DNA from: Catellatospora sp. IY07-71
GTDB lineage: Bacteria; Actinomycetota; Actinomycetes; Mycobacteriales; Micromonosporaceae
NCBI RefSeq assembly: GCF_018326265.1
Contig: NZ_AP023360.1
Span: forward strand, 8,243,001 to 8,307,000
DNA: 64,000 nt
Reading direction: 5' to 3'
Part shown: piece after piece, positions 35,424 through 44,461 of the stretch
How the letters are laid out: every line of letters starts with the position of its first letter
Position numbering within the stretch: the stretch's first letter is position 1
Notes under the pieces: model-generated
What the model was told of the DNA's origin: nothing
Database searches by the model: none
What the model saw: only the letters and a program-made list of their open reading frames with translations
Translations under genes and position numbers: made by a program

Positions 35424-35490
35424 CAAGATCACTGTTTCGTGTCAAAACCTTGCGCTGGACCGCAGCTTTCGACACGAACCAGTGATCATG
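35424..35490. repeat. Palindromic element, family A copy 3
   Basis: The left arm (from 35424) has GATCACTGTTTCGTGTCAAA; the right arm (to 35490) has TTTCGACACGAACCAGTGATC. Compared with copy 5, an A-T pair replaces G-C at the same arm position, so pairing is kept. It lies in the 415-bp gap between the MFS start and the ABC ATPase stop, which otherwise holds only family C copy 2 and a GC-rich tandem repeat. Confidence 0.8.
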
Positions 35491-35519
35491 CCTTCCAACC
35501 CCGCCCACCCTGGAGTTAA

Positions 35520-35563
35520 GAAGGTGCCCTTCCTCTACGGATAGCGATAAGAAGGTGCCCTTC
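35520..35563. repeat. Family C copy 2 with one arm inverted
   Basis: GAAGGTGCCCTTC occurs at 35520-35532 and 35551-35563 as a direct repeat, not the inverted pair seen in the other family C elements. The 31-bp spacing is unchanged. The long hairpin is therefore lost, but each arm is still a small palindrome. It lies downstream of the ABC ATPase gene. Confidence 0.85.
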
Positions 35564-35580
35564 CTAACGCGCGGCGCGGC

Positions 35581-35622
35581 GCGTGCGGGGCGCGGCGCGG
35601 AGCGTGCGGGGCGCGGCGCGGA
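35581..35622. repeat. Two tandem 21-bp GC-rich repeats
   Basis: Two exact copies of a 21-bp unit beginning GCGTGCGGGGCGCG lie head to tail, just after the ABC ATPase stop codon. Confidence 0.8.
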
Positions 35623-35653
35623 GCGGGGCCGGGGGTGCGGAGTGCGGGCGGGG

Positions 35654-36604
35654 TCAGTGGCGGTAGAGGCGGGCGATGACCTCTTCGATCTCCGGTTCGG
35701 CTACCGAGAGGTCGCGCAGGCCGCCGAGGGCGGTCAGGGCCGAGACCAGGGTCCCGATCGAGGCGGTGCCGTCGAGGGTGAAGATCAGCCGGGGGCCGGT
35801 CGCGGATTCGAGGTGTACGCCGGGCAGCTCCGGCGGCGCCGCGGGCGCGACGTCGAAGTCCACGACGACGCGCCGCTGCGAGCCGTAGCGGGCGTGCAGC
35901 GCGTCGATGCCGCCGTCGTGCACCACCCGGCCGTGGTCGATGACCACGATGCGCCGGCACAGCCGCTCGATGTCGGCCAGGTCGTGCGTGGTCAGCACGA
36001 TGGTGGTGTCGCCGCGTTCGCCCAGCTCGGCGAGGAAGCCGCGCACCGCCTGCTTGCTGACCACGTCCAGGCCGATGGTCGGCTCGTCCAGGAACAGGAT
36101 CTGCGGGCCGTGCAGCAGCGCCGCGGTCAGCTCGCCGCGCATGCGCTGGCCGAGGGACAGCTGGCGGACGGGCGTGTCCAGGAACCCGTCCAGGTCCAGC
36201 AGGTCGCGGCAGCGCCGCAGCCGGGCCGCGTGCTCGCCGCCGGGCACCCGGTAGATGTGCCGCAGCAGCTCGAACGAGTCGCGCAGGGGCAGATCCCACC
36301 ACAGCTGCGAGCGCTGCCCGAACACCACGCCGATACGGCGGGCCAGCTGGATCCGCTGCGGCACCGGGACGAGCCCGCACACCGACACCCGGCCGCCGGA
36401 GGGGTGCAGCACGCCGGTCAGCATCTTCAGCGTGGTCGACTTGCCCGCGCCGTTCGGCCCGAGGTAACCCAGCAGCTCCCCACGCTGCACCGTCAGGTCC
36501 ACCCCGTCGACCGCGGCGACGGTACGCCGTTCCCGGCGCAGCAGCCCGCGGCGGACCCGGACGCTGAACTCCTTGCGCAGCTCCCGCGTTTCGATGACGT
36601 TCAC
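35654..36604 (-). CDS. ABC-2 type exporter ATP-binding protein
   Basis: The 316-residue ABC ATPase has Walker A GYLGPNGAGKSTTLKML near residue 48, signature QLSLGQRMRGELTAALL near 145, Walker B ILFLDEPTIGLD near 168 and the switch TTHDLADIERL near 205. A C-terminal domain of about 90 residues follows, as in DrrA-like exporters. It energises the two permeases encoded just upstream. GTG 36604 is preceded by GGGGGAG. The substrate is unknown. Confidence 0.93.
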   Translation of the reverse strand: MNVIETRELRKEFSVRVRRGLLRRERRTVAAVDGVDLTVQRGELLGYLGPNGAGKSTTLKMLTGVLHPSGGRVSVCGLVPVPQRIQLARRIGVVFGQRSQLWWDLPLRDSFELLRHIYRVPGGEHAARLRRCRDLLDLDGFLDTPVRQLSLGQRMRGELTAALLHGPQILFLDEPTIGLDVVSKQAVRGFLAELGERGDTTIVLTTHDLADIERLCRRIVVIDHGRVVHDGGIDALHARYGSQRRVVVDFDVAPAAPPELPGVHLESATGPRLIFTLDGTASIGTLVSALTALGGLRDLSVAEPEIEEVIARLYRH

Positions 36605-36614
36605 GCGCTCCCCC

Positions 36615-37505
36615 TCACGAGCCGGTGCTGCGGTAGTGGCGTACGCCGGTGCGCCAGACGAGCGCGGCGAGCCCGGCGGCGATGAGCGCGAGCAGCGGGC
36701 CGCACCAGCCGAGCCAGGCCGGGGCGCCGATCGGGTCGGGCCGGTCCAGCAGGATCAGGGCCGGGTAGTACGCGACCAGGCCGAAGCCGAGCCCGAACGC
36801 CAGCAGGTGCCGGAACCAGCCGCCGTAGACCGTCATCGGGTACGAGGTGAAGTCGCGCCCGCCGTAGGTCAGCGCGGCGGACAGCTCGCCGGACTCCACC
36901 CACCAGAACGCGACGGTGGCGGTAGCCACGAAGACCGAACTGAAGAACACGGCGCCCACCAGCGGCGTGACGACCAGCAGCAGCAGGTTGGCAGGGGTGG
37001 GCCGGACCCCGGCCTGGTATGCGGCGACGGCCAGCACCGCGGTGCTAGTGATCACCCGGCCGACCCGGCGCACGCCGAGGTCCAGCACCAGGAGCTGGGA
37101 CAGCACGCCGAGGGGCCGGATCAGCACCGCGTCGAGCAGGCCGGTCCGCACGTGCTGCTTCATCCGCTCTATGTTGCCGACGGCGAGGTCGGCCAGCGCG
37201 AACCCGAGCGCGGCCAGGCCGAACACGAGCAGCGACTCGGCCAGCGTGAAACCGGCCAAGGCGGGCACCTGGTGGAACAGCACCAGCACGGTGAGCAGGT
37301 CGGCGCCCAGGAAGATCACGTTGGAGGCCAGGTCGAGCACGAAGCTCGCCCGGTACGACGCCTGGGCACGGACCTGCGCGCGCAGCAGTGCCCGGTAGAT
37401 CGCGGCGGTCGAGGTGGAAGCGTCCGCCACGCCGCCGGCGGCGACCGGGACGGTGCGGTCCGCGGCGGCGGGGGCCGCGGCCGGGGCGGCCGAGGGCTCA
37501 GCCAC
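36615..37505 (-). CDS. ABC-2 family permease, second subunit
   Basis: A 296-residue permease with an Ala/Pro-rich N-terminus and six hydrophobic helices. Family landmarks are ALLRAQVRAQASYRASFVLDLASNVIFLGADLLTVLVLF near residue 40 and NIERMKQHVRTGLLDAVLIRPLGVLSQLLVLDLGVRRVGR near 110, typical of the ABC-2/DUF990 group. It pairs with the next permease to form a heterodimeric exporter. The GTG overlaps the upstream stop by 8 bp and the ATPase gene follows 10 bp later. Confidence 0.88.
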   Translation of the reverse strand: MAEPSAAPAAAPAAADRTVPVAAGGVADASTSTAAIYRALLRAQVRAQASYRASFVLDLASNVIFLGADLLTVLVLFHQVPALAGFTLAESLLVFGLAALGFALADLAVGNIERMKQHVRTGLLDAVLIRPLGVLSQLLVLDLGVRRVGRVITSTAVLAVAAYQAGVRPTPANLLLLVVTPLVGAVFFSSVFVATATVAFWWVESGELSAALTYGGRDFTSYPMTVYGGWFRHLLAFGLGFGLVAYYPALILLDRPDPIGAPAWLGWCGPLLALIAAGLAALVWRTGVRHYRSTGS

Positions 37506-38361
37506 CTTGCACCACCAGCCGCCGCTCGGCGCGCCGCTGCACCGCGACGCAGCCCCACAGCAGCAGCACCGCCCAGCCCGCCTGGAGCCCGAGCAGGCCC
37601 AGCTGGCTCAGCGGCGGGTCCCTCTCGACGAGCACGTCCAGCGGCACCTGGAGCAGTGAGGGGAACGGCGTGCCGAAGTAGAGCGCGGCGGCGGCCCAGT
37701 CGGGCAGGAACCGGATCGGGAAGTAGAGCCCGCCGAGCACGCCCGCGCAGACGGCCCAGGTCATCAGCACGCCACGGCTGTCCAGCAGCCAGTACGCCGC
37801 GGCGTTGGCCAGGAACCGCCCGGCGAAGCACACCAGCAGGGCCAGCAGCACCGACACCGCGAACAGCGGGTAGGTCGCGGCGCGCCGGGGCACGTACATG
37901 TCGAACGCGAGCGCGCCCACGGCGATCGGCACGGTGAAACGGGTGAGCAGCGCGTACGCCGCTCGGCCGAGGTCGGGCAGCAGGTAGCCGAGCACCGGGT
38001 GGACCGGGCGGAGCAGGTCGGTGACGACGTCGCCGGAGCGGATGCGGTCGGCCAGGTCGGTCCAGCCCCAGAGCAGCACCACGCCGATCAGGCCCTGGCC
38101 CGCCCAGACGTAGGTGACCAGCCGGGGCGCGTCGTAGCCGGCCGCCTGCCCGCCGAGCGCGGCGGCCGAGCCGGCCACAGCCAGCATGACGTAGGTGCGC
38201 AGGAAGCCGAACATGGTGTTGGTGACCGTGGCGGCCACCGTGGCCTGGCGATATGTCGAGAATCTCCGGAAACCCGATGCGCCCAACGTCCGGATGAGCC
38301 CCGCCGACTCGGTGAAGTTTCGGATTGGGAGCCGATCCGCAGTGGCGGTGATGAAGCCCAC
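37498..38361 (-). CDS. ABC-2 family permease, first subunit
   Basis: A permease of up to 287 residues with six hydrophobic helices. Landmarks are [30 protein letters not shown] near residue 30 and [38 protein letters not shown] near 105, parallel to the partner permease. The GTG at 38361 gives about 25 residues before the conserved region. A TTG at 38286 would begin right at the conserved block, so the start is uncertain. First gene of a three-gene exporter operon. Confidence 0.82.
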   Translation of the reverse strand: MGFITATADRLPIRNFTESAGLIRTLGASGFRRFSTYRQATVAATVTNTMFGFLRTYVMLAVAGSAAALGGQAAGYDAPRLVTYVWAGQGLIGVVLLWGWTDLADRIRSGDVVTDLLRPVHPVLGYLLPDLGRAAYALLTRFTVPIAVGALAFDMYVPRRAATYPLFAVSVLLALLVCFAGRFLANAAAYWLLDSRGVLMTWAVCAGVLGGLYFPIRFLPDWAAAALYFGTPFPSLLQVPLDVLVERDPPLSQLGLLGLQAGWAVLLLWGCVAVQRRAERRLVVQGG

Positions 38362-38479
38362 CCCGTACCCTCCACTCGCAGCCGCATCTTTTTTCGGGCC
38401 GGGTGACGATACCTTCGTGGCGTCCCGGTTCGCGATGCGTTTTGTGTCATCGATGGACCCGGATCAGGCGAGGTGGGGC

Positions 38480-41164
38480 GTGAGCGACGAGCGCACCGAC
38501 GAGCGGCACCGCGGCACGCCGGCCTGGGCCGGTACGCCGACGTCGCCGTGGTCTCGGGTGCCCGGACAGCGCCCGCCGTCGGACAACCCGGACAATCAGG
38601 CGCAGCAGGGCAACCAGCCGCAGGGCCAGCAGCAGGGCAACCAGCCGCAGGGCCAGCAGCCGGGCCAGCCGGGCCAGCCGGGCCCGAACCAGCCGCACCC
38701 GAACGGCCCGCAGCAGTACGGCCAGCCGCACGCCGGCCAGGGCCCGCCGCCCGGCCCGTTCCCGCCCGCCAACGGGCAGCGCCCGCCCCAGCAGGGCAAC
38801 TGGGACCCGAACGCGCCCGGCGCGCAGCGTGGCGGCCGCCCCGGCCCCATGCCGCCCCAGCCCGGCCCGCAGTACCGCCCGCAGGGCCCCGGCCCGCAGC
38901 AGGGCCAGGTCTACGGCGGTCCGAACCAGCCGCACCCGCAGCAGGGCCCCGGCCCGTACGGCCCGCCGCAGCAGGGTCGCCACCCGCAGCAGGGCCCCGG
39001 CCCGCAGCAGGGCCAGCGTCCCCAGCAGGGCCAGGTCTACGGCCGCCCCAACCAGCCCGGCCCGCAGGGCCAGCCGCCCTACGGCCCGCCGCAGGGCCAG
39101 CCCGGCGTGCCCCAGCAGGGCCAGCCGCCGTACGGTCCGCCGCAGGGCCAGCGCCCTCAGCAGGGCCAGGTCTACGGCCAGCCGCAGGGCCAGCCCGGCG
39201 TGCCCCAGCAGGGCCACCCCGGTATGCCCGGCCAGCCGCCGTATGGGCAGGTCCCGGGGCAGCACGGACCCGGCCAGCAGGCCGTGCCGCAGCCGGTGCA
39301 GGCCGCCGCGGCCGCGCCCGCCGCGCCGCCGATCCACCAGGACGCCCCGACCTCCCCTGCGCAGCCGCCCGCCCCGGCGCAGACCGCGGCCGCCGCGCCT
39401 GCCGCAGGCACCTCGGCCGCACCCGCGACCGGCGACGGCAGCCCGGCGGCCCCCGGCCGGCGTGGGCGCCACTCCAGCGCCGACACCGGCACGATGCCCG
39501 CGGTGACCGACCAGGCCCCGGCAGCCGCCGAGGCCGCCGCGCCCGTGTCCGCCGAGCCGGCCGCTTCGGCGCCCGAGTCGGCCGCGCCCGTCTCCGCGGC
39601 GCCCGTTTCGGTCAACCCGGTCTCCCCCGCCGCACCGAGCGCGCCGGTCGTGGCCAGCCCGGACACCGTGCTCCCGGTCACCGCGGTCGCGGCCGGCGCC
39701 GCCACCGCCCTCGCCGCGCCGACCATGATGCACCCGCTGGTCCGGCCGGGCGCCGCACCCGGTGCCGAGGCCCCCGCGCCCGCGGCCGCCGCCCCGGTCA
39801 CCGCGGGCGAGGCCGCCGCGGCCGCCGCGCCCGAGCCGGAGCCCACCCCCGAGGCGGGCCCCGACCCGGAGCAGGTGCTCGCGTCGTACCAGTGGCGCTT
39901 CCACCACGAGACCCTGCGTGAGCTGGTGGACAACCCGGACGAGCTGCGCGAGATCCGCGACCGGCTGACCGAGAAGCTCACCCCGGCCACCGACAACCCG
40001 ACCCGGGCCCGGCTGCTCAGCCTGCGCGCCGTCGTCTCCCGCATCCTCGGCGACCTGTCCAAGGCGCTGTCCGACGGCAAGATGGCGCTGGTGCACGCGG
40101 AGGCGACCGGCGAGCTGCGCCGGATCGCGTTGGCCAAGGCGCGCCTGGCCCACGTGCTGCAGTGGCGCGGCGACTTCGCCGAGGCCGACAAGCTGTTCGC
40201 CGAGGCCAACTCGACCGAGCTGCCCGACCGGCTGCGCGCCACCATGCACGAGCACGCCGGGCGGTCCTGCCTGGACCAGGGCCGCTACATGGAGGCGTTC
40301 AACCACTTCGAGAAGGCCCTGGAGCTGCGCAAGGTCGAGGACCCGGAGCTGATCGCGCGCACCGAGATGGCCCTCGACGCGGTCTCGATGAAGATCGCCG
40401 AGAACGGCATGGGGCCGTACCCGCGCAGCTCGGACGAGATCCTGCAGGTCAGCAAGCCGCCGGTGCCGCGCTTCGACGAGCGGGTGCAGTGCTGGGGCTT
40501 CGCGGGCGCGGACGGCCGCACCGTCATCGCCCCGGCCTTCGCCGACGTGCAGCCGTTCCGCGACGGCGCCGCGTGGGTGCGCCGCCCCGAGATGGAGACC
40601 TGGGAGCTGATCGACGAGGCGGGCAACCGGCTCATCGACGGCCGGGCCGGGTGGCTCGGCGTGGGCTCGTTCTCCGACGGGCTGGCCTGGGTGTCGCGCG
40701 ACGGCGCGGGCGGCTGGGTCGCCATCGACAAGCAGGGCCGCGTGATCATCTCCACCGGCTTCGACGACGTACGCCCGTTCCGCCGCGGCCTGGCCGCGGT
40801 GCGCCGGGGCGGCTGGGGCGCGGTCGACAAGCAGGGCCGGCCCGTGGTGCCGTTCCAGTTCACCGGGTTCGCCACCGCGCTCACCGACGGCCGCTACGTC
40901 GACGGCTTCTCCGACGAGGGCCTGGCCATCGTGGACGCGGGCGGGCGCAAGGGCGTGGTGGACCGCACCGGCGCCGTGGTCGTCCCGCCGGTGCACCCCG
41001 CGCTGGTAATCCACCCGGTGGCGTTCCTCATCGCCGGGCCCGCCGGCCGCTGGGGCGCTTTGGACCGCAAGGGCCGCCCGTTCATCGACCCCGAGCTGCC
41101 CAGCCGCCAGGTCGTGATGGAGGAGCTGGACCGCCTGCTCGCCGACACGAAACCGGTTTTGTAG
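38480..41164 (+). CDS. Large protein: Pro/Gln/Gly-rich repeats, TPR-like helices and WG repeats
   Basis: An approximately 894-residue protein of unknown function. Residues 1-280 are low-complexity Pro/Gln/Gly with repeated QQGQVYG and PPYGPPQGQ units. Residues 280-470 are Ala/Pro/Ser-rich and presumably disordered. Residues about 470-625 are helical and TPR-like ([31 protein letters not shown]). The last 240 residues carry WG-type beta repeats such as [46 protein letters not shown]. There is no signal peptide or membrane helix. GTG 38480 has GAGGTGG upstream; ATGs at 38435 and 38453 are alternatives. The layout suggests a cytoplasmic scaffold. Confidence 0.8.
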   Translation: MSDERTDERHRGTPAWAGTPTSPWSRVPGQRPPSDNPDNQAQQGNQPQGQQQGNQPQGQQPGQPGQPGPNQPHPNGPQQYGQPHAGQGPPPGPFPPANGQRPPQQGNWDPNAPGAQRGGRPGPMPPQPGPQYRPQGPGPQQGQVYGGPNQPHPQQGPGPYGPPQQGRHPQQGPGPQQGQRPQQGQVYGRPNQPGPQGQPPYGPPQGQPGVPQQGQPPYGPPQGQRPQQGQVYGQPQGQPGVPQQGHPGMPGQPPYGQVPGQHGPGQQAVPQPVQAAAAAPAAPPIHQDAPTSPAQPPAPAQTAAAAPAAGTSAAPATGDGSPAAPGRRGRHSSADTGTMPAVTDQAPAAAEAAAPVSAEPAASAPESAAPVSAAPVSVNPVSPAAPSAPVVASPDTVLPVTAVAAGAATALAAPTMMHPLVRPGAAPGAEAPAPAAAAPVTAGEAAAAAAPEPEPTPEAGPDPEQVLASYQWRFHHETLRELVDNPDELREIRDRLTEKLTPATDNPTRARLLSLRAVVSRILGDLSKALSDGKMALVHAEATGELRRIALAKARLAHVLQWRGDFAEADKLFAEANSTELPDRLRATMHEHAGRSCLDQGRYMEAFNHFEKALELRKVEDPELIARTEMALDAVSMKIAENGMGPYPRSSDEILQVSKPPVPRFDERVQCWGFAGADGRTVIAPAFADVQPFRDGAAWVRRPEMETWELIDEAGNRLIDGRAGWLGVGSFSDGLAWVSRDGAGGWVAIDKQGRVIISTGFDDVRPFRRGLAAVRRGGWGAVDKQGRPVVPFQFTGFATALTDGRYVDGFSDEGLAIVDAGGRKGVVDRTGAVVVPPVHPALVIHPVAFLIAGPAGRWGALDRKGRPFIDPELPSRQVVMEELDRLLADTKPVL

Positions 41165-41204
41165 AAGATTCAACCCTCCCGCACCCGGCCGCTCCGGCCG
41201 GGCA

Positions 41205-41210
41205 TAGGGT
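41205..41210 (+). promoter_or_regulatory. -10 box of leaderless promoter (aldo/keto reductase)
   Basis: TAGGGT is 7 nt before ATG 41218. Confidence 0.6.
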
Positions 41211-41217
41211 CGTGGGC

Positions 41218-42216
41218 ATGGACTTTCGGCATTTGGGCCGTTCCGGGATGCTCGTCAGCGAGATCTCGTACGGAAACTGGATCACCCACGGCTCGCAGGT
41301 CGAGGAGGACGCCGCCACCGCGTGTGTGCAGGCCGCCCTCGACAGCGGGATCACCACGTTCGACACCGCCGACGTGTACGCCGGCACCCGCGCCGAGGAG
41401 GTGCTCGGCCGCGCGCTCAAGGGCGAGCGCCGCCAGGGGCTGGAGATCTTCACGAAGGTGTTCTGGCCGACCGGCCCGGGACGCAACGACCGGGGCCTGT
41501 CCCGCAAGCACATCATGGAGTCGATCGACGGCTCGCTGCGCCGCCTGCAGACCGACTACGTCGACCTCTACCAGGCGCACCGCTACGACTACGCCACGCC
41601 GCTCGAGGAGACGATGAGCGCGTTCGCCGACATCGTGCACGCGGGCAAGGCGCACTACATCGGCGTCTCGGAGTGGAAGGCGTCGGAGATCCGCGCCGCG
41701 CACGCGCTGGCCAAGGAGCTGCGGATCCCGCTGGTGTCGAACCAGCCGCAGTACTCGATGCTGTGGCGGGTCATCGAGGCCGAGGTGGTGCCCACCTCCG
41801 AGGAGCTGGGCATCGGCCAGATCGTCTGGTCGCCGATGGCGCAGGGCGTGCTGACCGGCAAGTACCAGCCGGGCCAGCCGCCGCCGGCCGGTTCCCGGGC
41901 CACCGACGAGAAGTCCGGCGCCGGTTTCATCGCACGCTGGCTCGCCGAGGACGTGCTCACCCGGGTGCAGCAGCTGCGGCCGCTGGCCGACCAGGCCGGG
42001 CTGACCATGGGGCAGCTCGCCATCGCCTGGGTGCTGCAGAACCCGAACGTGTCGTCGGCCATCATCGGCGCCTCGCGCCCCGAGCAGGTGCGCGACAACG
42101 TCAAGGCGTCAGGCGTGAAGCTCGACGCGGACCTGCTCAAGGCGATCGACGAGATCGTCGAGCCGGTCACCGAGCGCGACCCGGCCAAGACCGAGTCCCC
42201 CGCCCAGCGCCCGTGA
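41218..42216 (+). CDS. Aldo/keto reductase (Kv-beta-like family)
   Basis: The 332-residue NADPH-dependent aldo/keto reductase resembles the potassium-channel beta-subunit/YghZ group. The catalytic tetrad is visible: Asp and Tyr in TFDTADVYAG near residue 50, Lys in EIFTKVFW near 80 and His in LYQAHRYD near 118. The cofactor-site segment SSAIIGASRPEQVRDN is near 280. It would reduce aldehydes or ketones. It is a single gene ending at a strong hairpin. Confidence 0.92.
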   Translation: MDFRHLGRSGMLVSEISYGNWITHGSQVEEDAATACVQAALDSGITTFDTADVYAGTRAEEVLGRALKGERRQGLEIFTKVFWPTGPGRNDRGLSRKHIMESIDGSLRRLQTDYVDLYQAHRYDYATPLEETMSAFADIVHAGKAHYIGVSEWKASEIRAAHALAKELRIPLVSNQPQYSMLWRVIEAEVVPTSEELGIGQIVWSPMAQGVLTGKYQPGQPPPAGSRATDEKSGAGFIARWLAEDVLTRVQQLRPLADQAGLTMGQLAIAWVLQNPNVSSAIIGASRPEQVRDNVKASGVKLDADLLKAIDEIVEPVTERDPAKTESPAQRP

Positions 42217-42222
42217 ACCGGA

Positions 42223-42259
42223 CCGCCGCGGGGCCGCCTGTCCGGCGGCCCCGCGGCGG
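42223..42259. terminator. Bidirectional terminator, 16-bp perfect stem
   Basis: Arms 42223-42238 and 42244-42259 pair perfectly with a 5-nt loop, between the convergent stops at 42216 and 42264. Confidence 0.85.
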
Positions 42260-42263
42260 ACGG

Positions 42264-42458
42264 TCACGCGCCCTGCAGGCTCATCCGGTACTCGTCGCGG
42301 TCGCCCTCGACGAGCACCACCTCCGCCGTACCGGCGGCGACCAGCTCACGCCAGGTCTGCCCCAGCCACGACTCCGCGTCTGCCTGGTTGCTGAACGTCT
42401 CGTTCGGGCCCTCGACGGGCTTGCCCTCCGCGTCCTCGTACCGCCAGCTCCACGTCAT
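42264..42458 (-). CDS. Small conserved-looking protein of unknown function
   Basis: A 64-residue acidic protein: MTWSWRYEDAEGKPVEG, then FSNQADAESWLGQTWRELVAAG and a VVLVEGDRDEYRMSL strand. The pattern suggests a small alpha-beta fold. I do not know its function. ATG 42458 lies 7 nt after TAAGCT, so it is leaderless. The frame opens further but upstream codons are not convincing. Confidence 0.75.
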   Translation of the reverse strand: MTWSWRYEDAEGKPVEGPNETFSNQADAESWLGQTWRELVAAGTAEVVLVEGDRDEYRMSLQGA

Positions 42459-42465
42459 GGCGATC

Positions 42466-42471
42466 AGCTTA
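42466..42471 (-). promoter_or_regulatory. -10 box of leaderless promoter (64-residue protein)
   Basis: TAAGCT on the minus strand is 7 nt before ATG 42458. Confidence 0.55.
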
Positions 42472-42535
42472 TCCGGCACCGCCCGCGCCGCCGCGCAGGC
42501 ACGCATCCGCTGACCCGCCCCGGGAGCGAAGGTCA

Positions 42536-42541
42536 TAAGGT
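42536..42541 (+). promoter_or_regulatory. -10 box of leaderless promoter (CobU-CobT gene)
   Basis: TAAGGT is 6 nt before ATG 42548. It probably drives the whole cob pair. Confidence 0.6.
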
Positions 42542-42547
42542 ACGGGC

Positions 42548-44461
42548 ATGTCGCATGACGGTCAGCCCACGAACATCGGGGCACGGGTGCTGGTGCTCGG
42601 CGGGATCCGCTCCGGTAAGAGCGAGTTCGCCGAATCTCTGCTGCTGGGCGCGCGATCGGTGCGCTATCTCGCCACCGCGCTCGCGGACGGCGGGGACCCG
42701 GCCTTCGCCGAACGGGTCGCCGCGCACCGAGCGCGCCGCCCGCACACGTGGGTGACCCTGGAGACGTACGGCGACCCCGACGCGCTGCCGTCCGCGCTGC
42801 AGCAGGCGACCGCCGAGGAGACGCTGCTCGTCGACGACCTGGGCGGCTGGGTGGTGAGCCTGCTCGACCGCGCGGACGCGGCGATGCACGTGAGCCGGCT
42901 GGCCGCGGCCGTCGCCTCCTGCCCGGCGCGGCTGGTCCTGGTCAGCCCGGAGGTGGGCCTGTCCGTGGTGCCGCCGACCGAGGCCGGGGTGCGCTTCGCC
43001 GACCTGCTCGGACTGACCAATCAGGCCGTCGCCGCCGCCTGCGACTCGGTGGCGCTCGTGGTCGCGGGCCAGCCCGCCTGGCTGCGCCGCCCGGACACCG
43101 AGACCGGTGGCGCGATCGAGTTCGGCGCCGTGTCCGTCGCGGACCGTGCCGCCGAGGGCGCGGGCACGCCGGGCGGCCCGGCCGACGACGGCGCTGCCGC
43201 GGTCGCGGCGGCCGCCGCGCTGGCCTCGACCACCCCGGCCCCGGCCGCCGCGGCTCCGGCCGCCCCGGTCACCGAATACGACATCCCCGAGGTGGTCAGC
43301 CCCACGGCCGCCGCGCCCCGGCCCTCGGCGGCCCCCGCGAATCGCGAGCCCGTTCCGCAGGTCGCCGACAACGGCCTGGTGATCGAGCCGGGCATGAACC
43401 TGCCCATCCCGGACAGCGACGCTCGCGACGCGGCGCGCGAGCACCTGGACCTGCTGGACATCCCCGGCGCGGGCCTGGGCCGGCTGGCCGAGATCGTGCT
43501 GTTCGCCGCCGCCGCGCAGGGCCGCGCGGTGCCCGCGCCGTGGGCGCAGCCGCGCCTGCTCCTGCTGCACGGCGACCACGAGGGCGGGGTCGCGGCCGGG
43601 CTGTCGCCGCGCCGTTCCGCGCGTACCGCCGCCGACGCCCGCCAGGGCGAGGGGCCGATCGGCCTGCTCGCCGCGGAGCACGGGGTGAGCCTGCAGGTCG
43701 TGGAGACCGTGCCCGCCGGGGCGATCGAGCACGGCGAGGCGATGCCGGCCGAGTCCGTAGAGGACGCGCTGCGCCGCGGCTGGCGCCTGGCCGACGAGGC
43801 CGTCGACAGCGGGGTGGACCTGCTGATCCTGGGCTCGTGCGGGGCCGGCGCGGAGGCGGCCGCGGCCGCGGTGGTCTCCGCGGTCACCGGCGCCGAGGTC
43901 CCCGGGCTGCTGGCCCGGGTGGTGAGCGCCGACGGCACCGTGGACGACACGGCGTGGATGGAGCGCTGCGCCGCCGTGCGCGACGCCATGCACCGCGTGC
44001 GCGGGCGGGTCCTTTCGGCCCGCGAGATGCTCAGCGAGCTGGGCGGCGCGGACCTGGCCGTGGCGGCGGGCGTGATCCTGGGGGCCACCGCGCGGCGTAC
44101 CCCCGTGCTGCTGGACGGCCCCGCCGGGGTCGCGGCCGGACTGGTCGCGCGCGACCTGGGCAGCCAGTCGCGGTTGTGGTGCGCGGTGGCCGACGCGGGC
44201 CGCCACCCGACGACGGTGCTGGCCGCGGACGTGCTCGGCGCGACCCAGCTGACCGACCTGCACACCGGCCTGGGCGAGGGCGCGGGCGCGCTGCTGGCGC
44301 TGCCGCTGCTGCGCTCGGCGCTGACGCTGGCCGCGTCGCTGCCCGCGCTCCCGCCACTGCTGGACGAGCCGCCCGCGCACCTGCAGGACGTCGAGGACGA
44401 GCCGGAGTACGAGACCGACCCGGCCGAGTCCCGCACCGATGACACGTCCACCGTGGACTGA
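42548..44461 (+). CDS. CobU-CobT fusion for cobalamin nucleotide loop assembly
   Basis: A 637-residue fusion. Residues 10-185 are CobU-like (adenosylcobinamide kinase/guanylyltransferase): P-loop GGIRSGKSEFAESLL, RVAAHRARRPHTW with the guanylylated-His region, LVDDLGGWV, and SPEVGLSVVPPTEAGVRFADLLGLTNQ. An Ala/Pro-rich linker (about 200-270) leads to a CobT-like domain (about 290-600). Its C-terminal LGEGAGALLALPLL keeps the catalytic Glu, but other CobT motifs are altered: LLHGDHEGGVAAG for GDHGVA, and LGSCGAGAEAAAAAV for the GIGNTTAAAA loop. CobT activity is therefore not certain. CobS follows with a 23-bp overlap. Confidence 0.88.
   Translation: MSHDGQPTNIGARVLVLGGIRSGKSEFAESLLLGARSVRYLATALADGGDPAFAERVAAHRARRPHTWVTLETYGDPDALPSALQQATAEETLLVDDLGGWVVSLLDRADAAMHVSRLAAAVASCPARLVLVSPEVGLSVVPPTEAGVRFADLLGLTNQAVAAACDSVALVVAGQPAWLRRPDTETGGAIEFGAVSVADRAAEGAGTPGGPADDGAAAVAAAAALASTTPAPAAAAPAAPVTEYDIPEVVSPTAAAPRPSAAPANREPVPQVADNGLVIEPGMNLPIPDSDARDAAREHLDLLDIPGAGLGRLAEIVLFAAAAQGRAVPAPWAQPRLLLLHGDHEGGVAAGLSPRRSARTAADARQGEGPIGLLAAEHGVSLQVVETVPAGAIEHGEAMPAESVEDALRRGWRLADEAVDSGVDLLILGSCGAGAEAAAAAVVSAVTGAEVPGLLARVVSADGTVDDTAWMERCAAVRDAMHRVRGRVLSAREMLSELGGADLAVAAGVILGATARRTPVLLDGPAGVAAGLVARDLGSQSRLWCAVADAGRHPTTVLAADVLGATQLTDLHTGLGEGAGALLALPLLRSALTLAASLPALPPLLDEPPAHLQDVEDEPEYETDPAESRTDDTSTVD

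Noticed and set aside
38447-41173. 908-codon frame antisense to the WG-repeat gene
   Set aside because: The plus strand has WG and TPR-like motifs; the antisense frame is a Gly/Arg/Leu-rich shadow of repetitive DNA.
42264-42584. 106-codon version of the small protein at 42264
   Set aside because: The extra codons overlap the CobU-CobT start region, and the ATG at 42458 has a leaderless -10 box at the right distance.
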